In this document: one piece after another, positions 15,907 through 22,899 of the stretch
Layout of the letters: each line of letters begins with the position of its first letter
Position numbering within the stretch: the stretch's first letter is position 1
From: Adlercreutzia rubneri
Lineage (GTDB): Bacteria; Actinomycetota; Coriobacteriia; Coriobacteriales; Eggerthellaceae
Assembly: GCF_009755265.1 (NCBI RefSeq)
Contig: NZ_WPOO01000021.1
Coordinates: 1-41,524, forward strand
DNA length: 41,524 bases
Reading direction: 5' to 3'
Notes under the pieces: model-generated
Told to the model about the DNA's origin: nothing
What the model saw: only the letters and a program-made list of their open reading frames with translations
Databases searched by the model: none
Program-made: the position numbers and the translations under genes

Positions 15907-16476
15907 CTAGGCCTCCTTTCCGGTTGGGACGCCGGCCCCGTCGGCGCCGCTCGTTGCGGCGGTATCCTCGCTGCTCTGCGCTGCCGCGCCGCCAGTCGTC
16001 TCGGCGCCGGCGGCAATCTCCGCCTGGGCGAGCGCGTCGGCCACGGCCTGCTTCACCCCGGCGGTCGTAATGGTGGCCCCGGCGACAGCGTCGATGTCGG
16101 CGCCCTGGGCCGCCTCGATCATCTCGGCGTACAGCCCGTCGCGGATGGCCTCGTAGCCGCCGCGGCTCTGACTCTCCCCTTCCTGGGTCGTCTCCAAGCA
16201 GGTGATGCGCCCGTCATCCAGAAGCAGCGTCACCGTAATGGCGCCCTCCATGCCGCGCCCGCGCCCGACATACACCCCGTCGGCGTAGGCACCCTCGGCC
16301 CGGGCCGCACCATCGACCGCCACTTCGGCAGCCCAGGGATCGTCAGTGCGCAGGGCCAGCTGCTCCGCCGAGGCGGCATCCTTCGACCCGGATCCCTCGA
16401 AGGACGCCCCGCAACCGGAAAGCCCCAGGGCGAGAGCGGCCGCGCTGCAAGCGATGGCCGTCGTTGTTCGCTTCAT
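15907..16476 (-). CDS. FMN-binding domain lipoprotein
   Basis: A 189-residue exported protein. The signal peptide ends in a lipobox, ALALGLSGC, so the mature protein is lipid-anchored. The FMN-binding domain follows: GAYADGVYVGRGRGMEGAITV, and near its end DAVAGATITTAG. In this family the SGATxT-like motif is where ApbE attaches FMN to the last Thr; here Ala replaces the first Ser/Thr. The C-terminal tail is Ala/Thr/Ser/Gly-rich. I use the ATG at 16476 because AGGAGGGAAC directly precedes it. It is the first gene of the operon with the Tat flavoprotein and likely passes electrons from the membrane to it. Confidence 0.88.
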   Translation of the reverse strand: MKRTTTAIACSAAALALGLSGCGASFEGSGSKDAASAEQLALRTDDPWAAEVAVDGAARAEGAYADGVYVGRGRGMEGAITVTLLLDDGRITCLETTQEGESQSRGGYEAIRDGLYAEMIEAAQGADIDAVAGATITTAGVKQAVADALAQAEIAAGAETTGGAAAQSSEDTAATSGADGAGVPTGKEA

Positions 16477-16562
16477 GTTCCCTCCTATCATTCGGCTGTG
16501 CGTTCCAATTATTTCTTCGTAAAAGTTTTCTTTTTCTTTCTTCAATGAACTTTATTTGGGGA

Positions 16563-16591
16563 ATCTTAGCAGTATTTTCCCCGCTTATCAA
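16563..16591 (-). promoter_or_regulatory. Promoter of the FMN-lipoprotein operon
   Basis: TTGATA (16591-16586) and TAAGAT (16568-16563) on the minus strand are spaced by 17 bases in an AT-rich spacer. The start site would be near 16556, giving a leader of about 80 bases. Confidence 0.6.
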
Positions 16592-16651
16592 TGCTTTATT
16601 GACTCTTTTACCAATTCCGTCAATTATTACCAACTTACAAAATTATGGATA

Positions 16652-16680
16652 TTGACTGAAGAGTTCTTCACAGGTATGGT
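16652..16680 (+). promoter_or_regulatory. Promoter of the DUF5692-like gene
   Basis: TTGACT (16652-16657) and TATGGT (16675-16680) with a 17-base spacer. The start near 16687 leaves a GC-rich leader of about 117 bases before the AAAGGAGG site. It diverges from the FMN-lipoprotein promoter about 60 bases away, so one regulator could control both. Confidence 0.6.
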
Positions 16681-16803
16681 ACTGCACAGCATCTATTTGA
16701 TGCCCTGCGCAGCCGGTGCGAGTGGGTCAGCGAGGCCTCTTGTGCTCCACCCGCGGCGGGCTTCGCGGCAAGGAAGGCACCGATCCTTAAAGGAGGGATC
16801 ACC

Positions 16804-17913
16804 ATGTTATTCGACGTGTACGGCCCGAACGCCGGCTTCCAATGGCTCGGCCTGGCGATGGTGCTCATCGCGCTCATCCTGCTGAACGAGTTCGCCCGCC
16901 GCACCAAGGCCGGCGGCATCTTCATGTTCTTCGGCGTCTGCGGCGCCATGACCGTCTACTGCCTGGCCGTGGAGATCGGTGCGGCGTCCGGTGCCGAGTG
17001 GGCCGTGAACAACCCCACCCACACCGATATGAACAGCTGGTTCCACTACGCCAAGGTGTACGCCGCCACCGCCGGCTGCATCGGCTTCATGATGCTGAAG
17101 TACTCCTGGGGCAAGATCGGCCGCTCGCATTGGTTCAAGGCCTTCCCCTTCGTCATCGTGGCCATCAACATCCTCATCGCTGTGGTGAGCGACTTCGAGA
17201 GCGCCTTCCGCGCCTTCGGCACCACGTGGGTTTCCACCGAGGGCGTCACCCTGTACGGCGGTTGGCACAACGTGTTCAACGGCATCGCCGGCCTGCTTAA
17301 TATCGCCTGCATGACCGGCTGGTTCGGCATCTATATCTCCAAAAAGCGCCAAGACATGCTGTGGCCCGACATGACCTGGGTGTTCATCATCGCCTACGAC
17401 CTGTGGAACTTCTGCTACACCTACAACTGCCTGCCCACCCACTCCTGGTACTGCGGCATCTCCCTTCTGCTCGCGCCGACCATCGCCGGCCTTATCTGGA
17501 ACAAGGGCGGCTGGATTCAGAACCGCGCCTTCACGCTTTCCATGTGGTGCATGTTCTGCCAGATGGTGCCCATGTTCGCCAACGACTCCGTCTTCGCCGC
17601 CGACTCGGTGAACAACCCGCAGGTGAACCTGGTCGTGTCCATCGTCGCGCTGGCGGCCAACATCGCCGCGCTGGCCTACATCGTCTACCGCGCCAAGAAG
17701 CTCGGCGTGAACCCCTACAAGCAGGAAGTGTTCGTGGGCACCAAGGACTTCCAGAAGGCCATGGAGCGCCGCGCCGACACCGCCTACCTGCTTGAGACCG
17801 AGCCCGCGAGCGCCACAGCCGCCGAGATCGCCGAGATGGTGGCCTACAACGAGCTGCCCGCGACCGGCACCCCTGGCTACGTCTACGTCGCCGTGGAGAA
17901 GGACGAGCAGTAG
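16804..17913 (+). CDS. DUF5692-like polytopic membrane protein
   Basis: A 369-residue protein with about eight or nine membrane helices (for example WLGLAMVLIALILLNEFA, GGIFMFFGVCGAMTVYCLAV, FPFVIVAINILIAVVSDF, VVSIVALAANIAALAYIVY). It is rich in Trp, Cys, Met and Phe: YDLWNFCYTYNCLPTHSWYC and MWCMFCQMVPMFAND. The C-terminal 70 residues are hydrophilic. It resembles the DUF5692 family common in Eggerthellaceae, by recognition only. It sits divergently next to the FMN/FAD reductase operon, so it could be its quinol-linked membrane partner or a transporter for its substrate. No haem or Fe-S motif is visible. A strong AAAGGAGG site fixes the start. Confidence 0.75.
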   Translation: MLFDVYGPNAGFQWLGLAMVLIALILLNEFARRTKAGGIFMFFGVCGAMTVYCLAVEIGAASGAEWAVNNPTHTDMNSWFHYAKVYAATAGCIGFMMLKYSWGKIGRSHWFKAFPFVIVAINILIAVVSDFESAFRAFGTTWVSTEGVTLYGGWHNVFNGIAGLLNIACMTGWFGIYISKKRQDMLWPDMTWVFIIAYDLWNFCYTYNCLPTHSWYCGISLLLAPTIAGLIWNKGGWIQNRAFTLSMWCMFCQMVPMFANDSVFAADSVNNPQVNLVVSIVALAANIAALAYIVYRAKKLGVNPYKQEVFVGTKDFQKAMERRADTAYLLETEPASATAAEIAEMVAYNELPATGTPGYVYVAVEKDEQ

Positions 17914-18019
17914 TCATTTGGTTGGCTAAGCTGGCATTCGACTAAGTGGCTGGCCAGGGAAACCAGCCTGGCCGCGGACGCTCGAGCAAGCCCATTTCCC
18001 AAAACAAGCTCATCCCGCA

Positions 18020-18060
18020 GAGGGGGGATCCGCAACGGCGCGGATCCCCCCTCTTCTTTT
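18020..18060 (+). terminator. Terminator of the DUF5692-like gene
   Basis: Perfect 14-bp stem GAGGGGGGATCCGC (18020-18033) and GCGGATCCCCCCTC (18040-18053) with a six-base loop, followed by TTCTTTTT. One of the strongest terminators in the window. Confidence 0.9.
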
Positions 18061-18098
18061 TCGCGTGAATCCCCCTCCTTTTCATTTTCGCGAAGTGA

Positions 18099-18220
18099 AT
18101 GCCAGTTGGGGGCAGAAATGGTCAATGCCCGATTCGGAAAATGCCAGTTGAGGATAGAAATGGCCGGATAACCGCGATTTCTCGCGCCGCCTTTCGACCA
18201 TTTCGGCCCCCAACTGGCAT
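18099..18220. repeat. Three-copy 25-bp repeat, two direct and one inverted
   Basis: Units starting ATGCCAGTTG and containing GAAATGG lie at 18099-18123 and 18141-18165 (plus) and 18196-18220 (minus). The first and third differ at one base of 25. They sit between two convergent genes and do not match the repeats of other spacers. Confidence 0.8.
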
Positions 18221-18272
18221 CTACGGCGCCCTTTTCGCGAATCACCCACGTCAGGACCTCTTCGCGAACCGC

Positions 18273-18956
18273 CTACAAATGCCGCAAGTTGACACGGTAG
18301 CGGCGCAGGCGCTCCTCACCAATGTCGGAGATGACGGCGTCGAGAGCCGCAAGGAGCCCCTCGCGCTGCTCGGGTAACCGACCGTGCAGCATCACCGGGT
18401 TGGACGCCCCCAGCATGGCGAACTCCACGGGAATATCCAGCTGGGCGACCAGCTCCTTCACCTCCTCATATTTCTCCACCTCGGTCGCCTCATGCCATCG
18501 TCCAGCTTCGATCTCTCGGTACAGCGCCGAGCTACGGTATATGGTGAGCAAATTCGCACCGATGAGCCAGGGGTTCGTCCGGTTGCAGACATCCGCCGTC
18601 GCCCGCGCCCCCGCCAGACCGCGCCCGGCGCCCGAGATACCCACCAGGTAGAAGAATGCGTAGGAGATCCCCGCAGCATCGAGCCGTGCACACTGTTTCG
18701 CGATGTCCTCGGCCCCGTAGCCCTTGTCCATGAACGCAAGGGCCTCCTCGTCACCGGTCTCGATGCCGATGGTGAGGCCGTCGAACCCAGCCGCCGCGAG
18801 CTCGGCGAGCTCCTCGTCGGTCTTTGCCGCCACATCGGTCACGCGGGAGAAGCACCCGATGCTCTTGCATTGCGGGAAGTAGGCGCGAACAAGCGACGCG
18901 ATCTTCCGCAAATGCAGCGCCTTCAGCCCGAAGGGGTTCGCTCCCGCAAGAAATAT
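18273..18956 (-). pseudogene. Radical SAM enzyme, 5'-truncated remnant
   Basis: The frame is open from about 18956 (RIFLAGANPFGLKALHLRKI) to the stop at 18273. Recognisable radical SAM segments are DGLTIGIETGDEEALAFMDKG, AGISYAFFYLVGISG and a C-terminal region of normal appearance. What precedes RIFLAGANPF is out of character (Arg/Pro-rich) and is the complement of the HxlR gene. The N-terminal part with the CxxxCxxC iron-sulfur motif, expected about 60-80 residues earlier, is missing. No proper start codon is present; only an internal TTG at 18911. I conclude that a deletion removed the 5' end. The intact enzyme would resemble uncharacterised radical SAM proteins of about 280-330 residues. 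Confidence 0.7.
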
Positions 18957-18988
18957 CCGACTCGCGCGGGCGAAGACGGGGCGAGGAG

Positions 18989-19297
18989 GTGGAGCGCTGC
19001 AAGTCCGTCTCCACCATCCAGCGCATGATCGGCGGAAAATGGAAGATCGAGATTCTCTTCTATATCGCCCTTAAAGACGTGCGGCATTTCGGGCAGCTCA
19101 GGCGCTGCATCGGGAACATATCCGAGTCCACCCTTTCCAAGCAGCTCAGAGAACTGGTGGCCGACGGCTTCCTCACACGCACCGATTTCGGCGAGGTGCC
19201 CCCACGGGTGGAATACGCCCTCACCCCGCAAGGCGAAAGCTTCGTGCCCATTCTCCTCGCTCTGAAGCAATGGGGAGAGAAGGAGCTGGGGCTTTAA
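18989..19297 (+). CDS. HxlR-type winged-helix transcriptional regulator
   Basis: A 102-residue HxlR-family regulator: ERCKSVSTIQRMIGGKWKIE, then RHFGQLRRCIGNISESTLSKQL as the HTH, and EVPPRVEYALTPQG as the wing. The family N-terminal Cys followed by a Trp (IGGKW) is present. The only fitting start is the GTG at 18989, whose AGGAG overlaps it too closely for a good ribosome site. The N-terminus may therefore be slightly trimmed by the same event that truncated the radical SAM gene facing it head-to-head. HxlR proteins often sense electrophiles or redox signals; the target is unknown. Confidence 0.75.
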   Translation: MERCKSVSTIQRMIGGKWKIEILFYIALKDVRHFGQLRRCIGNISESTLSKQLRELVADGFLTRTDFGEVPPRVEYALTPQGESFVPILLALKQWGEKELGL

Positions 19298-19361
19298 ATG
19301 GGCAATCCGAGCTATCCGAACAGCTGGGTCGGCTCCTCTTTAATACCATCCCTGTTTACAG

Positions 19362-19415
19362 CTTCTAAAAACTTTTGAGAAGCCTACGCGCCAACTTCTC
19401 AAAAATTTTTAGAAG
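19362..19415. repeat. AT-rich inverted repeat of two near-palindromic 21-mers
   Basis: Two 21-base blocks at 19362-19382 and 19395-19415, each running CTTCT...AGAAG or its complement, are inverted copies with one mismatch. Each is itself nearly palindromic with an A5/T5 core. They lie between the HxlR gene and the ATPase remnant and may be operators. Confidence 0.65.
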
Positions 19416-19656
19416 TTTGTATCTGGAGAAAGCCATGGACAACATTGCGGCCCTTGCGGCGGAGTCATCACAGAAGGCCGCTTGGAAGGATCGGCGTTCT
19501 CGCCCCAGACGCAAACACTCCTGGAAGGGATGTTCGACCGCCACCTGACGGAGGGTGGCTTCCCCGGCGTGCAGAATCGCCTCAACGAGGACCGTATCGA
19601 GACCGACGCCGGTCCCATCGATGTCGTTCCCGCGTGGAAATGGTTCTTGCGATAGG
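19405..19656 (+). pseudogene. Remnant of a DUF4143-type AAA ATPase gene
   Basis: After an in-frame TAG near 19409 the frame is open to a TAG at 19654. It contains LLEGMFDRHLTEGGFPGVQN and then RLNEDRIE, typical of the middle of DUF4143 ATP-binding proteins, directly fused to PIDVVPAWKWFLR, typical of their C-terminus. The Walker A region and most of the DUF4143 domain are absent. This looks like a gene that lost its 5' part and a large internal segment. Family assignment rests on these two short stretches. Confidence 0.5.
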
Positions 19657-19710
19657 GGCAGATCGCGCCCAGCGCATGCGGGAGTCCGCGTGAGCCAGGA
19701 CTGATTCAAG

Positions 19711-19740
19711 CGGGTCAAGGGGACGGTTCTCTTGACCCAC
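19711..19740. repeat. REP-like palindrome containing GGGGACGGTT
   Basis: GGGTCAAG (19712-19719) and CTTGACCC (19731-19738) flank GGGACGGTTCT. The core GGGGACGGTT recurs at 29903 and 35045, pointing to a dispersed palindromic repeat. Confidence 0.6.
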
Positions 19741-19904
19741 GGGGGCAATCGTCGTGTGTGAGTCCAACGACCGCGGCCGGAAGCAAAAGGCGGCCAACCC
19801 TATTGGGCGGCCGCCTTGCGGAGGGCTCGGGTACCGCTGGAAGGAAGGAGGAGGAAGGGCGGCTCCGAGGAAGGTTTCGAGCTTTGCTCTGCCACTATAA
19901 TACG

Positions 19905-19939
19905 GGAAAGCCCGCCTAGGCGTATCACCTAAACGGGCT
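19905..19939 (-). terminator. Terminator of the methyltransferase/endonuclease operon
   Basis: On the minus strand GCCCGTTTAGG (19938-19928) pairs with CCTAGGCGGGC (19920-19910), two pairs being G-U, around a seven-base loop, followed by TTTCCC. A second hairpin, AAGGCGGCC/GGCCGCCTT with TTTTGCTT, lies about 90 bases further on. Confidence 0.6.
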
Positions 19940-19990
19940 ATATTGCGCTCAGGCCCGCATGTCCCAACCAGGCGGTTCCAGAGCACTCCC

Positions 19991-20833
19991 CTACAGAAGA
20001 CGCCGTTTCTCCCGTGCCAATTCGTGGCTCTCGGGCGCTCCCCGCAACAAGGTCAGATCGACGATCTCGCGGAAGAACGAGGTGGCCGACAGCTCTTCAG
20101 GCACTTTCTCGTTCAAAGGGGAGATCGCAAGCCGCCCGTCCTCCTCCCAATCGACGAGCATAAGACAGGTTGCATCGTAGGCATCGTCTTCCACGCGCAG
20201 CTTCTGAAGCATGGTAATGGCCTTCGAAAAATTCCGCGGTTCATCGACGATGGAGGAGTTCAAAAGGAAGAAAAAGCCGAGCGTGGCAAGCGGATGACGT
20301 CCTTTCAGATTCTTCGCATCGCCATAGGCCTCTTCGAAGCGGTTGGCGAGATTTTTGCCGAACGCCGAGCTCATGGTCTTCGTCGAGATGAGGATTTCAG
20401 GACCCGTCATCCAAGAGGATAGCCCCACATCGACCTGCTTGCAATAGGTCGACCCGAGCACGCTGGCGTTGGCGCTGGCAAAGCGAGGAAGGACCTCGCA
20501 GCATTTTTCCGCCGTTCGCGCATCCAGTGAGCCGATGAAACGCAGGACCGAAGGATCCAAAACCCGCGGCCGCACGAGCCGAGGCCACACCGATTGCGCA
20601 TCGAAGCCAGCCGCGCGCAGCTCTTCGGCCACCCACATGTCCAAAGCCTTAGCCAAACTGCCGGATTGGGCGCTGCTCCCATCCCGCACCGCCACCGTGA
20701 GAAGCTTCTCCAACAGGGGTATTTCCAGAAGTGGCTCGCCGGCATCGGACCAATAGGGCCGACGCACGCTCGAGGTGCCCTGCGCCTCCCAGTACTCCAC
20801 GATGGCGTCTTCGAACTTCTGATAGGAATCCAT
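19991..20833 (-). CDS. Putative restriction endonuclease partner of the adjacent methyltransferase
   Basis: A 280-residue cytoplasmic protein. A PD-(D/E)XK-like core is suggested by QVDVGLSSWMTGPEILISTK: Asp-135 (in VDVG), Glu-146 and Lys-152. It is followed by the helix FGKNLANRFEEAYGDAKNL and the strand/helix LATLGFFFLLNSS. Its ATG overlaps the methyltransferase stop by one base (TAATG), a tight translational link typical of restriction-modification pairs. I do not recognise the recognition sequence. The nuclease call rests on the motif arrangement and on the neighbour, and the usual (D/E)xK is here S-T-K, so the metal site may differ from the standard one. Confidence 0.68.
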   Translation of the reverse strand: MDSYQKFEDAIVEYWEAQGTSSVRRPYWSDAGEPLLEIPLLEKLLTVAVRDGSSAQSGSLAKALDMWVAEELRAAGFDAQSVWPRLVRPRVLDPSVLRFIGSLDARTAEKCCEVLPRFASANASVLGSTYCKQVDVGLSSWMTGPEILISTKTMSSAFGKNLANRFEEAYGDAKNLKGRHPLATLGFFFLLNSSIVDEPRNFSKAITMLQKLRVEDDAYDATCLMLVDWEEDGRLAISPLNEKVPEELSATSFFREIVDLTLLRGAPESHELAREKRRLL

Positions 20834-22506
20834 TACCCCACCTTCTTGAACTTAGCACGCTTCTTCCGGCGCAGGCGCATGAGCGTCGCACTTGATTTCA
20901 TCTGCACGAAGCTCACCTCCTGCAGGGAAGTCCGAGGAATGAGCACGGCGTCCACCAGCGAGATCGCGCCATCGTAGTCGCGCTTCTCCAGAAGCTTTTC
21001 CACATAGGGGGCGACGGTCCGAAGATCGTCGGCGCACGAGGCCACCAACACAGGCGAGGGCACCGCCAGCATGCCGGCCTCGCGCGGCTCCAGCTTCAGC
21101 ATGCCGCCTCCGTAGGCCCTCCCCGTTATCTCCGCGCCGAACATCGTAGCGGAGTTGAGGGAGGCAATGGGGAGAAGCGAACGCGCCGCCTCGCTTATCT
21201 CGGGATGGTAGAACAAGCTGTGGCAGGAATTCAGAACTCGCACCTTCGCGTCATTGGCGCAGATGCTGGGACCGTAAGCGTTCATATAGGTGACAAACGC
21301 ATCGGGGACTCCCCCAACAGGCACGCGCCACCAGGGACTCCTCACCCGGCATTTGTAGGCATTCTGCACGCCGAGCTCCTCCCCGTAAGCAATGTAGCGC
21401 TGCGCTGCCTCAGAAGGATCAGCGCCAGGGCGAAAGAGATAGACCCCCGCGCCCCGTTCCGCGGCGGCTCCTTCGTCCTTTTCCGTATATGCCAAGCGGC
21501 GCAAGTGCCTCGAGCCCGGCGGGCAAAGGCGCAGCACGTCGTCAGAGGCGAACCCCCATTGCTCGAATTCGCTCTGATTCAGAACGAAGAAGCTGTTGTT
21601 GCCCGTCACGGCCCCCAGCGACAGAGTGCCCCATTGGGACAAAGAGACGAATTCGCCCGCGCCCGTAAGCCGGCCCAGCGAGGAAAGCGAGTCACTCGAG
21701 GCGAAAAGCCCCGACCAGCGCGCGCCTTCCGAAGGGGGCTGGTAGAGCGCCAGCTTGCCCGAGGCAAGATCGGCAATATCGTCGCACTGCTGCCAGGTAA
21801 TAGACGAGCATGACCCCGCCTTCCAGCCATCGGCCAGAAGAAGGACGACCTCTTCTTGCACCTCGGGAAAAACCGGCTCGTCAAATGTTGCCAGACGCAC
21901 CGACGAAAACGACGCCATGAGGAAGGACCGCAAAGGGGCCGCATAATTCACCGTGAGCAGTTCGGCGGGAAGAACCAGACCGAGGCGTCCTCCGGGCTTC
22001 AGGAAGGAAACTGAGTGGAGCACGAAGGGCATCCAGAGGGACGAGAGCGAGCTTACGGCAACACCGTGGCGCTCAGCGATGGCTCCGATGGCATCTTTCT
22101 GATCGGACGACAGCGACTGAAACCGCACATAGGGCGGATTGCCGATCACCACGTCGAAAGATGGATCGGGCGCAAGCCGAAGAAAATCAGAGACGACGAT
22201 ATTCGCGGAGCACCCTAAGGCTCCCAGTCGCCCGACGGCCTTCTCGGCACTGGCCTCGTGCACTTCACAGCCGACGACATTACGCTCGGCCACGGCAGAT
22301 TTGCAGCCCAGCGACCGCAGGCGATCAGAGGCGGCGACAAGAAACTCGGCTTCCCCGCAAGCGGGCTCGAGCACGCGGTCGCCCGGAAAGCGAATCGCCC
22401 ATCGAGCCACGAAGCGCGCTAGCTCGGGCGGCGTGAAGAAGGCGCCACGGGCCTTGCGCGTCCCCGGAGCGTCCTCTGCCGCACTCAGTGCCGAACCATA
22501 GGCCAT
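20833..22506 (-). CDS. N6-adenine DNA methyltransferase (Eco57I/TaqI-like class I SAM fold)
   Basis: A 557-residue DNA methyltransferase. The order of motifs is gamma type: N-terminal GAFFTPPELARFVARWA (motif X, residues 21-37), motif I VLEPACGEAEFL (45-56), then motif IV FDVVIGNPPYVRF with NPPY at 123-126. The C-terminal 300 residues would hold the target recognition domain. The ATG at 22506 follows AGGAGG by nine bases; an in-frame GTG upstream lies within the ribosome site and is unlikely. With the overlapping endonuclease gene it forms a two-gene type II system, independent of the type I system at the left edge. Confidence 0.9.
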   Translation of the reverse strand: MAYGSALSAAEDAPGTRKARGAFFTPPELARFVARWAIRFPGDRVLEPACGEAEFLVAASDRLRSLGCKSAVAERNVVGCEVHEASAEKAVGRLGALGCSANIVVSDFLRLAPDPSFDVVIGNPPYVRFQSLSSDQKDAIGAIAERHGVAVSSLSSLWMPFVLHSVSFLKPGGRLGLVLPAELLTVNYAAPLRSFLMASFSSVRLATFDEPVFPEVQEEVVLLLADGWKAGSCSSITWQQCDDIADLASGKLALYQPPSEGARWSGLFASSDSLSSLGRLTGAGEFVSLSQWGTLSLGAVTGNNSFFVLNQSEFEQWGFASDDVLRLCPPGSRHLRRLAYTEKDEGAAAERGAGVYLFRPGADPSEAAQRYIAYGEELGVQNAYKCRVRSPWWRVPVGGVPDAFVTYMNAYGPSICANDAKVRVLNSCHSLFYHPEISEAARSLLPIASLNSATMFGAEITGRAYGGGMLKLEPREAGMLAVPSPVLVASCADDLRTVAPYVEKLLEKRDYDGAISLVDAVLIPRTSLQEVSFVQMKSSATLMRLRRKKRAKFKKVG

Positions 22507-22559
22507 GGTCTGTCGCCTCCTTTCCTGCACGGCATCTCATTGACTTGCCATTCTAGCGC

Positions 22560-22600
22560 AAAGAAAAGACCCCAGTGTACCCGAACAAGGACACCGAGGC
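22560..22600 (-). terminator. Terminator of the ccm operon
   Basis: CCTCGGTGT (22599-22591) pairs with ACACTGGGG (22578-22570) on the minus strand, two pairs being G-U, with a 12-base loop, then TCTTTTCTTTGC. It follows ccmD by 34 bases. Confidence 0.7.
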
Positions 22601-22633
22601 CTTCTTCATGTTTTCTGGTTCAGCGAAAACGCG

Positions 22634-22825
22634 CTACTTGCTCTTCGCCTGCTTATCGGCAACGGCCTCTTCCAGAAGCGTAAGCTGCGCGGTCGCCTTC
22701 TTGGTGCCGCGGAAGATCATGAGCACGTACACGAGCAGGGCCACCCACAGAAGCGCGTAAGCCGCGATGATGTAGGGGGCGGAGGGCAGGATGGTGGAAT
22801 AGATATCGGCAAGAATGGGATTCAT
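22634..22825 (-). CDS. ccmD: CcmD-like small membrane protein
   Basis: A 63-residue protein with one membrane helix (YIIAAYALLWVALLVYVLMIF) and a basic/charged C-terminal tail with a short helical segment (ATAQLTLLEEAVADKQAKSK). Size, topology and place after ccmC match CcmD, which helps release haem-loaded CcmE from the CcmABC complex. Identity rests on context since CcmD sequences diverge strongly. A REP-like element lies in the 74-base gap from ccmC. Confidence 0.75.
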   Translation of the reverse strand: MNPILADIYSTILPSAPYIIAAYALLWVALLVYVLMIFRGTKKATAQLTLLEEAVADKQAKSK

Positions 22826-22856
22826 GTTCGACCTTTCTCGTTGGTTGGCGACTCAA

Positions 22857-22894
22857 GCGGGATCCTTCGACTCGCTTCGCTCGCTCAGGATGAC
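22857..22894. repeat. REP-like palindrome inside the ccm operon
   Basis: The segment GGATCCTTCGACTCGCTTCG and its continuation TCGCTCAGGATGACA form a palindromic element. It is of the kind found in many copies between genes of diverse bacteria, and its false translation reads CHPERAKRVEGS. It sits between ccmC and ccmD on the operon transcript. Confidence 0.7.
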
Positions 22895-22899
22895 AAGGG

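Larger units (their letters stand above)
16477..16803. other. 327-base divergent regulatory spacer
   Basis: The stretch 16500-16670 is markedly AT-rich against the surrounding high-GC genes and holds both divergent promoters. The right part (16681-16803) is the GC-rich leader of the DUF5692-like gene. I see no protein gene and no recognised riboswitch in it. Confidence 0.6.
17914..18272. other. 359-base convergent spacer with terminator and repeats
   Basis: It contains the strong terminator at 18020-18060, then three copies of a 25-bp unit (18099-18220). The first 100 bases hold only a small GGCTGGCC/GGCCAGCC-type dyad. No gene is seen. Confidence 0.6.
19298..19990. other. 693-base spacer with gene debris and palindromes
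   Basis: Holds an AT-rich inverted repeat (19362-19415), an ATPase remnant (19405-19656), a REP-like hairpin (19711-19740), a hairpin of 9 bp at 19790-19820 and the terminator of the endonuclease gene (19905-19939). No intact gene is seen. Confidence 0.6.

Noticed and set aside
18824..18988. A longer HxlR protein starting at 18824
   Set aside because: The added 55 residues are the complement of the radical SAM remnant and are Arg/Ser-rich, unlike any HxlR N-terminus.
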